Assembly: GCA_964058845.1 (NCBI GenBank)
Contig: CAXKVR010000135.1
Span: 1-58,846 of the forward strand
Direction of reading: 5' to 3'
DNA: 58,846 nt
From: Carex sylvatica
Taxonomy: Eukaryota; Streptophyta; Magnoliopsida; Poales; Cyperaceae
Shown here: positions 34,930 through 47,079 of the stretch, piece after piece
Layout of the letters: each line of letters starts with the position of its first letter
How positions within the stretch are numbered: the stretch's first letter is position 1
Notes under the pieces: generated by a model
The model's database searches: none
Seen by the model: only the letters and a program-made list of their open reading frames with translations
What the model was told of the DNA's origin: nothing
Translations under genes and position numbers: made by a program

Positions 34930-36310
34930 TTAGGATTGACTTTTCTGTACCACGTCAACTGATAGATCTGGAGGCATTCATTGGAATAATAACAGAAATT
35001 AATTCCAATGAATAATAACATTTGTGATAAAAAGACAACATTTGTGATCAAAGTTCGGAATAATAACAGAAATTAATTGGAATGACTAGATTAAAAATTT
35101 CATGACAGCGCATTCTTAAGGCCACACAACGCCGATACTAAGGTAGTTACTTTAAATAATTTATATAGTATGTTGAAAATATCAGTGTAAATAATTGTAT
35201 GCACTTATCGGACAAACGGAATACCGTCAAGTAGTTATTTTAAATTATTTATATAGTATGTTGAAAATATCAATGTAAATAATTGTATGCACTTATCGGA
35301 CGGACGGGATACCGTCAAATGATTAATTGAAATTTTGCGGATAATTTTGTCTTTTCATTAAAATTTTGTGTATATTTTTAATTATTAAAAATGATTCATT
35401 TAACTCGTCAAACTTATCGAAGAAACTTATTTTAATTTAATTTCATTGTTAATTAATAAAATTTAATAAAAATGTCATTTAGAAAAACTCAGATAAGACA
35501 AAAAAAAATATAGCACATATAACATATGAATGAAGAAAAAACAAATAATAAAAATGACCAACTAATTAGCAGTATAAATGGAAAACGGACAATTCGTAAC
35601 GGTTTCATCACTGCCAATGACTAATCAGTTGATTAATCGGACTACATAGTTATTTTTTAAAACTGGAAAATACTTTACAAATATAGATATATTCTCAATA
35701 ATTTTGATATAATGCGTCCAATTTGAATCAATTTAAAACTAAATTAAGCATTTATACTAAAATTATTAAAACTCTATACTTAAAATTTTAAATTGTTTAA
35801 TGGAATGCTATAAGAAAAATTAAATTTTTCCACATTTAATGCGCGTATTATTTGAAAAATTAAAAAGAATCTAAAATTTAACTTTTTAATTCGAATAATA
35901 TAGATTTTCTAAAATGGTAAATTGATGTTTATTCAAAAAATATATGTTTGAACTATTATTTTGTTTACGTATGTATTTTTTTTTTTTTGTTTAGAAGCTG
36001 GCAGAGGCTGCGAACTAAGTTTTATTAGACAAAAAAGAGTGACCTCCGACGAAATTTTTTTTTTTTTTAAATGATCAAGATTATTAAAATAATAAAAAAT
36101 AGTAAGTGTTCCTCTGTAGTATTAATTGAATTATAGCTTACAAACTTAATATAGATCAATTCAAATAATTTAAATTTATCGTTTAAATCAATTATTTAGA
36201 TTAATTATAACCATATGAATTAATCGTTGGAAATCATTTTGATTAATTTTGTTCAACAAAAACTCAAAGTCCATATTTCTCCGTTGTTGCCTTCTCATCT
36301 GTGTATAACC
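34930..36310. other. AT-rich spacer with an 88-bp tandem duplication
   Basis: About 35150-35325 contains two copies of a segment with tatatagtatgttgaaaatatc and gtatgcacttatcgg, offset by 88 bp, with a few differences. The rest is AT-rich. No gene seen. Confidence 0.6.
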
Positions 36311-36325
36311 AAAGTAGATCGCACG

Positions 36326-36500
36326 AATTCGTATCCTCTGAGATATCTCAAACTTTGCGTAACTTTATGAAAAATCTCAATCATTTAAATACGTTCTGCA
36401 CGAACATCAAAGTAAATATAATATTGACCCCTACATCACCCCCGAATAGGCACCGGACACGTCGGTCACGCAAAAGTTGAGACATCTCAGATGATACGCA
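36326..36500. mobile_element. MITE (atcctctgagatatctc family), copy 1
   Basis: The ends cgtatcctctgagatatctc and gagacatctcagatgatacg are inverted. A second copy is at 42578-42752 with the same interior (cgaataggcacc.gacacgt). Confidence 0.7.
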
Positions 36501-36526
36501 CTCCGATCGCACTGACCAAAGAAAAC

Positions 36527-36732
36527 AGGAATGCGTATCCTCTACATTAACTCAAAAATGAATCTTTTGAGTTAATAAATCTCAACCGTTTGATTTTAAA
36601 CGGAGCCAATCCGGCCACTACTTATGATATAGGACCCTTTATCATTAGTGCAGATCTAGTCTGCACGAATCTTAAGATAGATCGGATGGGTAAGATTCCC
36701 TTTTAAGTTAATGCAGAGGATACAAATTCAGA
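36527..36732. mobile_element. MITE (ctctacattaactcaaaa family), copy 1
   Basis: Inverted ends: gcgtatcctctacattaactc and gttaatgcagaggatacaa. The interior aligns with the copy at 54488-54703 (cgtttgattttaaacggagc). Confidence 0.7.
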
Positions 36733-37265
36733 AAACAGGGGCCCTCGTGTCGTGGTCAATGCCGTCCCTGGCTCCCTGCTTATAGTACACTAGTTTGACT
36801 TCAACGACCGTATAATTACAAGCAACATGTTTGACTTCAACGACTGAACCAGAATTCCAATATATATATATGGAAATAAATCTGCAGTTATTTCTTGGAA
36901 ATTGAATTTATTATTTCGATCCCAACCGTTAAATTTATTTTATTCACGAATCTCAATAAAGAAATTTTTACATGCGCACATCTCATAAAAATCAACGGTT
37001 GGAATCAAAATAATAGATTATTGTTATTCCCAAGACATAACAGGAGATTTATTTCCACTATATATTTGACTATCCAAAAATTCACAAACAGACGGGTCAA
37101 ATAACTGAAAATTCTTTAAACATAAAGTTAACATATATATGAAAAAATAAATTATTCTAACAGTCCTTAGAGCAACATAACACATTAATACATGAAGAGA
37201 ATGATCGAAGCAATGTAGAAAAAAAAAATTATATATATTAAGTGCTGCAACAGTTCTATTTGAAA
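36733..37265. other. Spacer, 3' flank of P3
   Basis: Contains the motif acaagcaacatgtttgactt, which recurs near 50030, and ccactatatttgactatc, which recurs downstream of P2. This supports a common flank for the peptide genes. No gene seen. Confidence 0.5.
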
Positions 37266-37289
37266 TAGAAACTAGAGAGGAAAGCAGAG

Positions 37290-37445
37290 ACGTTGCATCT
37301 TGATCAGTTATTCCTGAAGACGGCTTGTTCGGATACTTGCAATAATCACGATTGAAGGGATCACAAATGGTTCTAGTTGCAGACGACAGCTGAGATGCGA
37401 ACAGGACTAGCACCAAGGCAAAAAAGGACTGCAGCTGCAAATCTT
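37290..37445 (-). pseudogene. Four-cysteine mini-peptide copy P3, broken
   Basis: Homologous to P1-P5 through VLVLFASQLSSATRTICDPF, then NRDYCKYPNKPSS. Defects: the start codon and leader are deleted (the sequence jumps from ctactaggtgg to leader-like cagaaaagtattgtaggg), one base is inserted in the signal-peptide region relative to P4, one cysteine of the CC pair is Tyr, and the final cysteine is Ser, with the stop lost so that the frame runs on to 37024. Dead copy. Confidence 0.8.
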
Positions 37446-37765
37446 CTACTAGGTGGAGGTTTCTCAGAAAAGTATTGTAGGGGAAGGAAATAGGGATTTG
37501 CTAACCACCACGGTACCATCCGTTAATTCCAGAAATAGGGAAAGGAAACAGGAAATGGGAAATAGGGATTTCTTAGATAAGTACCGGTACAGCCACGGTA
37601 TCATTAATTCCAACAACTATACATTACAGCAATTGAACACATTAAAACTAGGGAACAGAAACATCAAAACATATCTAACAGAAAAATTAAAGAGCAGTAC
37701 AAGACTTCTATTTGAAATAGAAACTACCGATGCGGCGACTTTTTATGATGCCGAGACTTGCATCT

Positions 37766-37915
37766 TCACTTTGTGCAACCGGGCTTGCCCTGGTTCCAGC
37801 AACATTTACGAATGGGGTCACAAATTATAGGAGGTTTAAGTGCAGACAGCTGAGATGCTAACAGGAGAAGCACCAAAGCAAAGAGGATTGCAGTTGCCAA
37901 ACTTCCCTGATTCAT
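37766..37915 (-). CDS. Secreted four-cysteine mini-peptide (P4)
   Basis: 49 aa with a signal peptide (TAILFALVLLLLASQLSA), then LKPPIICDPIRKCCWNQGKP and GCTK. The pattern is C-x5-CC-x7-C, as in P1, which it resembles most. The upstream in-frame ATG of P1, P2 and P5 is absent, which shows that the MNQ methionine is sufficient in at least this copy. TATA box CTATAAATAG about 85 bp upstream. A MITE sits immediately upstream of that box. Confidence 0.82.
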   Translation of the reverse strand: MNQGSLATAILFALVLLLLASQLSALKPPIICDPIRKCCWNQGKPGCTK

Positions 37916-37999
37916 CTTGTTCAAATAACTCGGTTAGAAGAAGTGTTTGAGGGCTCAGATATCTCTTAGAAAAGTATTGCAGGGGAAGGGAATATGGAA

Positions 38000-38009
38000 C
38001 TATTTATAG
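38000..38009 (-). promoter_or_regulatory. TATA box of P4
   Basis: The - strand reads CTATAAATAG. It lies at the border of the MITE at 38011-38178. Confidence 0.6.
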
Positions 38010-38010
38010 A

Positions 38011-38178
38011 GTCCGGGTCCTCTGAAATTCTAATTTTGAGTTTAAACGCGAACCGTTCTATAAGAATTGAGGTCAATCCGATCTGACTATATTGTACGGA
38101 AACCTTCAATATTCGTACCAAAACAGACTTGACGGTCCGGATCTAAACTCAAAATTGGAGTTACTTTAGGTGATGTGA
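38011..38178. mobile_element. MITE inserted in the P4 promoter
   Basis: Inverted segments ctctgaaattctaattttgag and ctcaaaattggagttacttt bracket an interior with gaccgtc/gacggtc-type motifs. It separates the P4 leader from a second TATA-like box (CCTATATAAAAGG on the - strand, 38182-38194) that aligns with the GATAAAAGG box of P5. Confidence 0.6.
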
Positions 38179-38194
38179 ATTCCTTTTATATAGG

Positions 38195-40668
38195 CAGAAA
38201 AGTCAGGATCCGTGACTTGAAAATGTCAGTAGTAGGAAATACACCTTCCTTAGCTGACGGATGCACGTATTAATTTACACTTCCAGTTTTTATATGCCGG
38301 AAAGTCTATTTTTTTATTGTATAAATCAAGTAATAGTACGACTCAGTCGACTCTATTCTTCTTCTTCTTCTTCTTTTTTATTGTATCATTCCCTTCGAAG
38401 CCGAAGATAATTATAATAATATAAAAAGAACAAAAGAAAAGAAAATTAATTAAATTTTATACAGGAACGTAATAATTAAAAAAAGATAGGGTGATTTGTC
38501 AGTGGACGATCTCTCTTTGAGGAGACTGAGTTTATTTTATTTGAGATTTTAAATAAATATAAAATTACCAATTAGGAACTTTGTGTAAATATACTTTTTT
38601 ATTAATATATTTGTTAGCATTCTCCCCAACCATAAAAAAAGAATGTTATTTTATTTATTTATTTTTGCAATATAACATTACTTAGAGGAGCCTGGCTCCT
38701 CCTTGCCTCTTCCTCCCATTGTCATTGTTGTTAGTGAATCCTCACTTTTCATAATATAAATTGTGTTATTTTTCTATCTCAAAACAAAAGTTTTGTCATG
38801 AATTTGTGATATGAAAATATATTCCTGATTATTAATTAAGAAGAGGTTATTAATTTCTATTCGGTTCATGTATATATGTTGTTCCTGGGAAGTATATATG
38901 TATTCATAAAATCTTTTGTCAAGACATTTTAAATGATATTGTTGCAGCCTTAGGATCATGTTTGATTGAGGTATAAACTATAGAATAAAGGATTTAGGTC
39001 TTAGTTAAATCGTTAAATGTGATTTAATTGAGTCGGACTAAGATAGAAAAAGCTGATCTTTAAGTCAGCCTAAAACGTAAACAGTGAAGTCACTTATCAA
39101 AATAGTTTAATGTTTAGTCCACATCTATGGCTTAATTAAGCTTGCAAATATCAAGAATAATATAATTCAAATATTTACAGATTGTCCAGCAAGTTAACTT
39201 GTTTTTATATAATTCTTGCATTGCAATAAATTTATATATTTGTCTAAATAAGAAATCCATCCCTGACTTTAATTTTGTAGAGTGGAAGACTTTCATTGTT
39301 AAGAAGAAATGTATTTGAGTCGTTGAAGTTGCTATAAAATATGTTATTTTCTTTTTTCAACTATCATAAGTACATAATTTGATTATGTATAAGATTATAA
39401 AATATAACATATAAATATATACATTAAATAAATCATGTACCTAATATCATAAAATATACAAAATTATCATTTTTAATCCCATTTATAATTCTTAATGCCC
39501 ATTTAAATTATCTGATTATATATATTATTAACTAAATGTCCATTTTAATCCCATTTATAATTCTTAATTGTTAAATATTGCTTTGATGTTATGCTATTAT
39601 CTTTTCTTGATTTCATATAATAAAGTTATTATATTTCATTTCTGCATATTCAAACGTTGTATTTTGACCTTGAATTGTCTACCAAAACAAAAGAAATGAA
39701 AAAAATTACAGATCCTTGGCAATAAAAGATTGTTAAAGGGTTTGTTTGAATATTTCTTGATTTATGATAATACTCATTTGTTTTCCTTTGATTCCATTTC
39801 ATGTTTAATAAAGCTCTATGATCCCTAATTTCTGCTGTTTCGTTTTTCTCGTGGGCATCTGTAAAATATCTCTGTATCATCAATAATTAATTATGATAAA
39901 AACAAAGAAAACCCCTACTGGTACTAGCAGAAAGCTTCTTTTGCTTATTTCCACTCATGATTTTTTTTTTAAATGAGAGGTTATATTGATAATTATGGCC
40001 ATTAACTATATAATTAGTATTATAAAGTTGATATCGACAACTAATTGGCGACAAACTAATTTCTACATATACTAAATGTGGTACATAAATAATATTTTCA
40101 TGATTTATTTATTTTATATTTTAATAATTAATTTTTGTCGTAATAGTTGGTGTATTAATATGGTTATGCGAAAATTATTGGCGTATTATATATTCCAGGT
40201 GCACTAAAAATAGAAGCTATTATTCGTTACTGTTTTGTAATTTGTAAAATATTATTTGAAAATTCTGGCAACTTTTAATGCCTTGATAAAATTTCTTAAT
40301 ATTTGACAGATTTTAGTAATAAATTGAACAATTGAAATATAAATAAAATATATTTCGAATCCTATTAATTTTTTATACACATGATATCGTTGATATGTAG
40401 ATAATTAAACCATTTCCACAATGTTAGATTGATTGAGCGGAAATTATTTGAGCCTCAGGTCAGGCAATTTGAAAGTTAAGCTTTCTTTCATAAAATTATC
40501 AAGATTGTTAAAATAAAAATTATTAAGCAACACCCCCTTATATATTAAATTGTATTTTATTTTTACAAACTTAACATATAAACACATCTCTCATAATATA
40601 AATTAATTTGAATCCCAATTCTCCTTTTCATATTTTTAATATCTTATAAACAAAGTACGTAGCAATAC
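38195..40668. other. AT-rich spacer, no gene seen
   Basis: Contains a cttcttcttctt microsatellite near 38359. Otherwise low-complexity AT-rich sequence with no convincing frames. Confidence 0.5.
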
Positions 40669-40879
40669 CCAAGTTTTTTAAAAATACTCAATTTATAAAA
40701 TATTTTAATAAAAATAACCATGTTTGAACTGAAATTTTTAAAATACCCAAACTGTGGATATTTTTCACGGTCAGAAATTTTAATTCGGAACCGTGAAAAA
40801 TTTTCACGGTCCAGATTTTTTTTGTTTTTTACAAACTCATTTTTTATAATATATGTATATATAATATATGTGTATATAA

Positions 40880-41284
40880 GAGTAAGGCTACGCTACTTCG
40901 CGAATTAAATGAGCTGTTTTAATTCATGCTCATATCTCTAGTTTCGAAGTTCAAATAGCCGATCCAAACGTTAGATATTTAATCTATATTAAAATGTGCT
41001 TAGGGACCAAATTTTACATCTTTTGAAATTTTTTTACTATTTATTAAGATGGTTTGAAAATTATTGTTTTATTAAAATTCTGCACCATTAAAAAAGAACG
41101 ATTTACAAACCATCTTCATAAATAGTAAAAAAAATTCAAAAAAATATAAAATTTGACCTCTAAGCACATTTTAATATAGATTAAACATCTAATAATTTGG
41201 ATCGGCTATTTGGACTTCAAAACTAGAGATATGAGCGCGAATTAAAACAACCTGTTTAATTCGCGAAGTAGCGTAGCCTTACTC
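40880..41284. mobile_element. MITE with ends gagtaaggctacgctacttc
   Basis: Terminal inverted repeats of more than 100 bp: gagtaaggctacgctacttc at the left and its inverse at the right (gaagtagcgtagccttactc). Adjacent tgtatataa and gtatatata may be target duplications, but the flank is an AT microsatellite, so this is uncertain. Confidence 0.75.
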
Positions 41285-41347
41285 GTATATATAATATAAT
41301 AATATAGGAGTAAGGGTACCATACATTGCAATGCATAGGTACCTTTA

Positions 41348-41984
41348 GGGGTGACAACGAGCTGTTAAAGAGCGAGCTAGGCTACACTCGTACTCAGCTT
41401 GTGGTGTATCAAGCTGAGCAAGCGAGTTTGGATTTTAGGTTCCGAGCTAAAACTATTGCTCAAGACCGACTTGTGGCTTGTCTGAGCGAGCCGAGCTAGC
41501 TCGTTACTAGCTTGGCAGATTTATAAATTTGTATATTTTCTTTCCTGCTATATCTTAAATTTTCATAACACATCTTATCAATTATGACTAAAATAAAATA
41601 ATATTTATATGACTGATTACTGAGGAATACTCTTAATTCAATTATAATTAAGCAAATCAACTACTATAAATTAAGTTTACAGCTAAATTCATACAAACAT
41701 ATTCACATAATAAATTCATGCATACGAAATCAAACAAATTCATACAAATTAACTTAATTGCTTATAATTAATTCACAGATATTTCATACAAAATTACCAA
41801 TCAACTTAAACACAGTACAAAGTGCAATTGTTATAACACTGGCTATAACATTCATAAACCATAATATCCCAATCTAAAGTTAACAGATCCGATTAAACTA
41901 CTAACTATGTATATTAAAAAGCTCGTTAACGACCGAGCTGGTTCGTGCCGAGCTAGACCAAACTCAAACTCGTGCCGTTCAACT
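41348..41984. mobile_element. hAT-like fragment with gagctcg repeats
   Basis: The left end taggggtgacaacgagct and dense gagcgag/gagct motifs recur inverted near 41930-41980 (agctcgttaacgaccgagct). The right terminus is missing and abuts a MITE fragment. Confidence 0.55.
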
Positions 41985-42260
41985 TGATAGATATGTTAAA
42001 ATGTGCTTCCAGATCAAATTTTATATATTTTTTTGAATTTTTATACTATTTATTAAGATGGGTATAAAAATTCAAAGGTCTGAATATAGCGATTTTGTTA
42101 AATAATTAATAAATAGTAAAAAAATTCAAAAAATGTAAAATTTGATTTGCAAGCACATTTTAACATATCCATTAAGTTGAACAGTTTGGATCGACTGTTT
42201 AGAATTTAAAAACTTTGAAAATAAAGAGTATAATTCGGTGTCACAAAAAACGGTGTAATT
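41985..42260. mobile_element. Fragment of the gatccctcctc MITE family
   Basis: Aligns with the complete copy at 52540-52906 (gttcaacttgatagatatgt, gaatatagcgattttgttaaat) but lacks the left end. The right end gaatccctcctc is present. Confidence 0.65.
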
Positions 42261-42577
42261 GAATCCCTCCTCATTATGTATACATATATATACATATATT
42301 ATATTATATATACATATACATATATTATATTATATATACGAGGAGGGATCAAGTTACAATAATTCTTTAGTTACAACAAAATAATGAGTTTATAAAATAA
42401 AATAAAAAACCGGACTGTGAAATTTTTTTCACAGTTCCGAATTAAAATTCCGGACCGTGAAAAATATCCACAGTTTGAATATTTTTAAAATTTCAGTTCA
42501 AACCTGGTTATTTTTATTAAAATATTTTATAAAATAGATATTTTTAAAAACTCGGTGCACTGACCAAAGAAAACGGG

Positions 42578-42752
42578 AATTCGCATCCTATGAGATATCT
42601 CATATTTTGGGTGACTTTTTGAGAAATCTTAACAGTTAAAATACGTTCTACACGAATCTCAAAGCTCAAATAATACTGGCCCTGTGCTATCCCCGAATAG
42701 GCACCTGACACGTGGGTCGTGCAAAATATGAGATATCTCAGAGGATAAGCAC
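42578..42752. mobile_element. MITE (atcctctgagatatctc family), copy 2
   Basis: Inverted ends gcatcctatgagatatctca and tgagatatctcagaggataagc. Copy 1 is at 36326-36500, and both are accompanied by a nearby gcactgaccaaagaaaac. Confidence 0.7.
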
Positions 42753-42764
42753 TCAGAAAACAGG

Positions 42765-43659
42765 TCGAAATTTTTATTAATAAGAAATATATTAAATAAA
42801 TATCAAAATTGGAGAATCGCTTTTGGGTTTTTTTGAGATATAGAAAGAACGTGATTATAAATCACGATCTCTGGATATTATGGATTATCACGGTCAGCAT
42901 TAGCTCTTAATTAATAAGATTAACCATTCTAATTGAACCAGAAATAAAAATCATGTCCGTGATAAATTAGAACGGCCAGGTGTAAAAAAATAAAAAATAA
43001 TTATGTTCTTAATAGATTGCAACAGCTAAGCGCAAAAAAAAAAAATTATATTCGTGATAGACAGGAACGGCCAGCCTTTTTTTTCTTTTTATATATAGCA
43101 TTGCTCCTCGATTAGTGAAGTAATTGGTGATACTATAATTTAAGCTTCTATCTGTAAATATCAAGTCATTTTTCTTTTTTCGAAAAATAGCAGGTCATCT
43201 TGACTCAGATACATTGTACCCAAGTCTACTCGTGAACCTGCAGTAAATCTTTATTAATATCTCCTTATTTCTAATATGTTAGCATCTCAATCATATCTGA
43301 TAACTAAGATGAAAAAAAAAAATAGCTGGCCGTTCCTGTCTATTACGGACAGAATTTTTTATTTTGTTTTGTTTAGTGCCTGGCGGTTTCAATCTATCAC
43401 AGATATAATTTTTTATTTTTTTTATTTTTTTCACATCTGGTCCTTCCAATCTATTACGGACAGAATTTTTTTCTGGTTTTTTTATAATTCAGTTAGAATG
43501 GTTAATATTTTTAATTAAACGTTAATGCTGGCCGTGATAATTCATAAGTCCCGACACCGTGATTAATAATCATATTTTATCTATATTTCGAAAAAATTCA
43601 AAAGCATTCTCCAATTTTGAAGTTTATTTAATATATTTTTTATTAATAAAAATTTCGGA
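42765..43659. mobile_element. Foldback element with 8-9 bp TSD
   Basis: Ends tcgaaatttttattaata and tattaataaaaatttcg are inverted. Flanks share aaaacagg (42757-42764 and 43660-43667), extendable to 9 bp with one mismatch. Each arm contains about three copies of a 60-bp unit carrying gatagacaggaacggccag. The 80-codon frame at 43276 is made of these repeats and is not a gene. Confidence 0.75.
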
Positions 43660-44029
43660 AAAACAGGCCCCCTCGGTGTCAATTCTGTCCCAAGAATTTT
43701 ATTTTTACCCAAAAAAAATTTATTTTATTAAAAATAATCATTGTTTGGAGGTATTTTTAAAAATACTCTACCCGTGGATAAATTTCACGACCCGATTAAT
43801 TTAATTCGAACCGTGAAAAAATTCCACGGGCCAGACTTTTTTTTTTTTTTTTACACTATAAATCTATATCACAGCTACGAGAGAGAGAAAATCCGAAAGA
43901 GAGAAGGAGAAAGAGAGAAGGAGAAGGAGGAGGAAGAGAAGGAGAGGAGGAGGAGAAAGGAGTTACTGTTCAGCTACTAAATCAGATATTTTTTTTTCTG
44001 CAATTGTTCATTTACGTATTTACTATTTA

Positions 44030-44350
44030 TATTCGTATGTACTGTTCATATACATATTTTTATTTACTGTTCATACACTGTGCATATACGTATTTACTGT
44101 GCATATATGTTTATACTGTTCATATATGTCTTTATTGTTCATATAATATTCATTACTATTCATATACTGTGCATATACGTATTTACTGTTCATATAATGT
44201 GCATATACGTTTATACTGTTCATATACTACTTTACTGTTCATATACTGTGCATATACATATTTACTGTTCATATACTGTGCATATACGTTTATACTGTTC
44301 ATATACTGTTAATCTACTGCTCATATACGTCTTTATTGTTCATATACTAA
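44030..44350 (+). repeat. Tandem array of tactgttcatatac-type units
   Basis: Imperfect repeats of tactgttcatatac / tactgtgcatatacg fill about 320 bp upstream of the mudrA-like frame. They create two overlapping open frames (44004-44312 and 44080-44397) that read Tyr/Ile/Cys-rich repeats and are not genes. Confidence 0.85.
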
Positions 44351-44428
44351 TGTTTACTACTATTGACAGCTGTTCACAATTGAAATCAGTAAACTGAAAA
44401 AATATTTACCATTTACGAATGTAGTTTA

Positions 44429-45590
44429 TTGGCCATGCCTATTGGAATTTCAATACATTTTAGAGGAAAATTCATTTTCGGCCAGAATGGGGCACGTTAC
44501 TCCAAACCTCCAGTAAATACGTATTGGGTTGATGAAAATTTATCATTTGAGCAGTTGCAATCGCTTATTTATGAAGTGAGTGACTACAATAGGAATCACT
44601 GGGAATTAGAAATAATGGCCCAAATAGTCCATGCAGGAAAGTATGTCAGAATCGCATTAGGAGATGACGAGGCATTGAGAGGCCTAATCGCTCAGGTTTT
44701 GAGGTCCGGCGAATCATTATTGGAAGTTTTTGCATGCAAAATTCGCGGAGAGTCAGGGGCTGGAAGTTCAGGCCAAAATTCGGGTGCATAAAGTTATCAA
44801 ACAAATTATGAACCACACAATCCTTTTATCCCAATGCCAGTACCAGAACCAGAACCAGAAATATACAGTAATTCACTCCAATCTCCACCTTTTATCCCAC
44901 CATGAGTACAATCTCAACATTTTATCCTACCTATATCCGTGTATGAAGGTCCTTCATCCTTACCTGGGCCTGAAATAAATCCTCACCCCAGACCGCCACC
45001 AGTACAAGAAGATTCAAACAAGTCAGAATTTAAATTTATAAACGAGGTACCGGAGGAGAATCTGCAAACTGGAGATGAATGGGAGGAAGGAGACTGGGAC
45101 ATTAATGATGAAGGAGATGAAGAAGATGAAGAAGAATACACACAACCCACTGTGAGGCAAAATAGAGAGAATATGTCGTTAAGTGGCCGTTCTGAGACTC
45201 ACTCATTTGTAAACTTCAATGACACATCTGCTTTTTGAGAAGCAGATATTTCTTACTATGGTCGTCGGATTGAATACAAGAGTGAGCTCGCAAAAGGCCA
45301 ATACTTCATAAATAAAAAGCAACTAACAAAAAAGATCAGAGAGTACCATGTTGACAAGAATAAGGAGACATATACGAAGAGAAGTGACACATCTCGGCTG
45401 GAAATTAGATGTAACACTTCGGGTTGTCATTTCAAACTGAAGGCAAGAGCAACAAATCATGGAGATACATGGATGATAACTGAGTAAGACACGCCTCACA
45501 CATGCACGTCTGAGTACACCAGGACTGACCATGCACAACTCACGGCATCAATCATCGCAGATATCATCGAGAGCAGCATTAAGGAAGACC
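44429..45590 (+). pseudogene. mudrA-like transposase, N-terminal half, broken
   Basis: One frame gives the plant MULE transposase N-terminal region (ISIHFRGKFIFGQNGARYS ... YVRIALGDDEALRGLIAQVL), a proline- and acid-rich linker (DEEDEEE), then the MuDR DNA-binding region (KGQYFINKKQLTKKIREYHV, then RLEIRCNTSGCHFKLKA) and HTC...DHAQLTASIIADII. In-frame stops occur at 44789, 44903, 45236 and 45485. The catalytic DDE domain and zinc knuckle are absent: homology ends near 45590, where the frame of the opposite-strand gene begins. A dead, truncated transposase. Confidence 0.85.
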
Positions 45591-46949
45591 CCCCACATCT
45601 GCTCATCATCCGCTACAATCTGTGGCAGTCTCCCCTGATTGTATAGCTCTTCGTACGGAATCCATATCACCTGAGTATCACCCAGACTCTGAATCTGGCC
45701 TCGGACCAGCCTGATACCTATTGACTTTCCATGAGGCTGATTGATGTACTCGTGATGTCCGTACCATTTCTTGCCAAATGCCGGGCAGTTTGCTCCATCA
45801 GGTTCTCCCCAATCAGGCGATTCATTAGGCTCTGGTACCTCCACAGGTAGCAGTGACCATGTCCAATACTGTAGTAGAAGTACCGGCCCATACATATTCT
45901 TACTTTTCGGCTATAATTTGAAGAATATTAGCCGTCAGGGACAAGTTAGATAATTAAAATAAGATTGCAGGTGCATGACATTAGCATACTGACCTTGAAA
46001 CTCTGGCACAAGTTGTAGTAAAGATGTCCCAGACAGCCCCACCCCAGTTGTACTTCCTTGACGCTCGAAGGTTTCGCAGCAACTCTAGATAGCATATCGG
46101 AATGGTATCACCATTTGAATCAGCAAACATGACAGAACCAAATAAGTCCATCACGAAGCCTCGTGTGTATCTGTAATGTCGAAATTACAAAGCAACTCAT
46201 TTTTCGACATAAAATAGAGTACAAAATAAATAAATCTAGAGTAGTTTGTATGAGTACCTCTCAATCTCGAGCGGCGTGGAACGCCAATGCAGACCTGCCT
46301 GAAATAGATTTCGCAGCTTCGTCCTCTTTAGAGCGTACCTGGACCTCCCATCATTATTGCAGATATCTGACCCCGCTGCAAACAGCTCTGTGAGTCTGCC
46401 ATTAATCGTGTTCTCATCAACTTCAGTGGGGTCAGATATGCCACCAACGGGCTCGCCCTGGATGGGCAAACCCCATAGGGCACTCACGTCTTGGAGAGTT
46501 ACTATTATCTCTCCAAACGGTAAGTGGAACATGTGCGTCTCGGGACGCCATAGCTCCACTAGTCCTGCAATAAGGGACGTATTAATGGCCTTAGTCTCTG
46601 TCTCCATAATATCGACCAAATGGTGTAACCCTAAATTTCGTAGATACGGGTCCATTAGCGAGTGGTACTGCATACCATAATACCGACTCCTGGCATCTAA
46701 AATGTCCTCACTCTGCATTCAAAAAAGTAAACAACATAAGAAACTAAAAATACAAGAACTCGACAAAATTTAAACTTACAAAAAAAACAAAGAAAAAAAA
46801 TAATCAAGTACCTCTCATGATGCCATACAGGCTCGGTGCTCCGTATGACTCATCCATAATAATGGACTGAAATATTTTGGCCTGTTAATGGGAATGTGCT
46901 CATCAACAGGGTCGGTTGGTGGTGGTCTCCTAGGTCGTCCCCTAGCCAT
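45591..46949 (-). pseudogene. Plant mobile domain (PMD) gene, broken
   Basis: Exons read on the - strand: 46812-46949 (MARGRPRRPPPTDPVDEH...SPLLWMSHTEHRA), 46258-46712 (SRYYGMQYHSLMDPYLRN...LPFGEIIVTLQDVSALWGLP), 45994-46170 (YTRGFVMDLFGS...RKYNWGGAVWDIF) and 45902 to about 45591 (GPVLLLQYWTW...IWIPYEELY). Splice phases agree (0, 2, 2). These are the hallmarks of the aminotransferase-like plant mobile domain found in MAIN/MAIL-type proteins and in MULE and Gypsy elements. Exon 1 has an in-frame TGA at its end (MAS, stop, E), probably a former Trp. The last exon runs into the mudrA remnant and lacks the usual domain end. Pseudogene carried by the MULE. Confidence 0.82.
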
Positions 46950-47079
46950 CCTATGTTTAAATAAAAATAGACATGCTACAATTAGCTAAAATATGCTAAA
47001 TTAGGCTAATATGAAAAAAATATACTTAAACATGCTAAAATACGCTAAGTATATAGAGCCAAAATCTATTTTTTAAAAA

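Larger units (their letters stand above)
40669..42555. mobile_element. Non-autonomous MULE-like element with nested MITEs
   Basis: The left end ccaagttttttaaaaatactc and right end gatatttttaaaaactcgg are inverted. Just inside, both ends carry aaaatattttaataaaaataacca and short hairpins such as accgtgaaaaattttcacggt. The interior is made of other insertions (40880-41284, about 41348-41984, about 41985-42260). No protein. A clear 9-bp target duplication was not found. Confidence 0.7.

Noticed and set aside
40669..42555. 9-bp target duplication for the 40.7-42.6 kb MULE-like element
   Set aside because: Flanks agree at only about five of nine positions, which is not distinguishable from chance.
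44004..44397. Tyr/Ile/Cys-rich frames that look like a membrane protein
   Set aside because: Pure translation of the tactgttcatatac-type tandem array in two frames.
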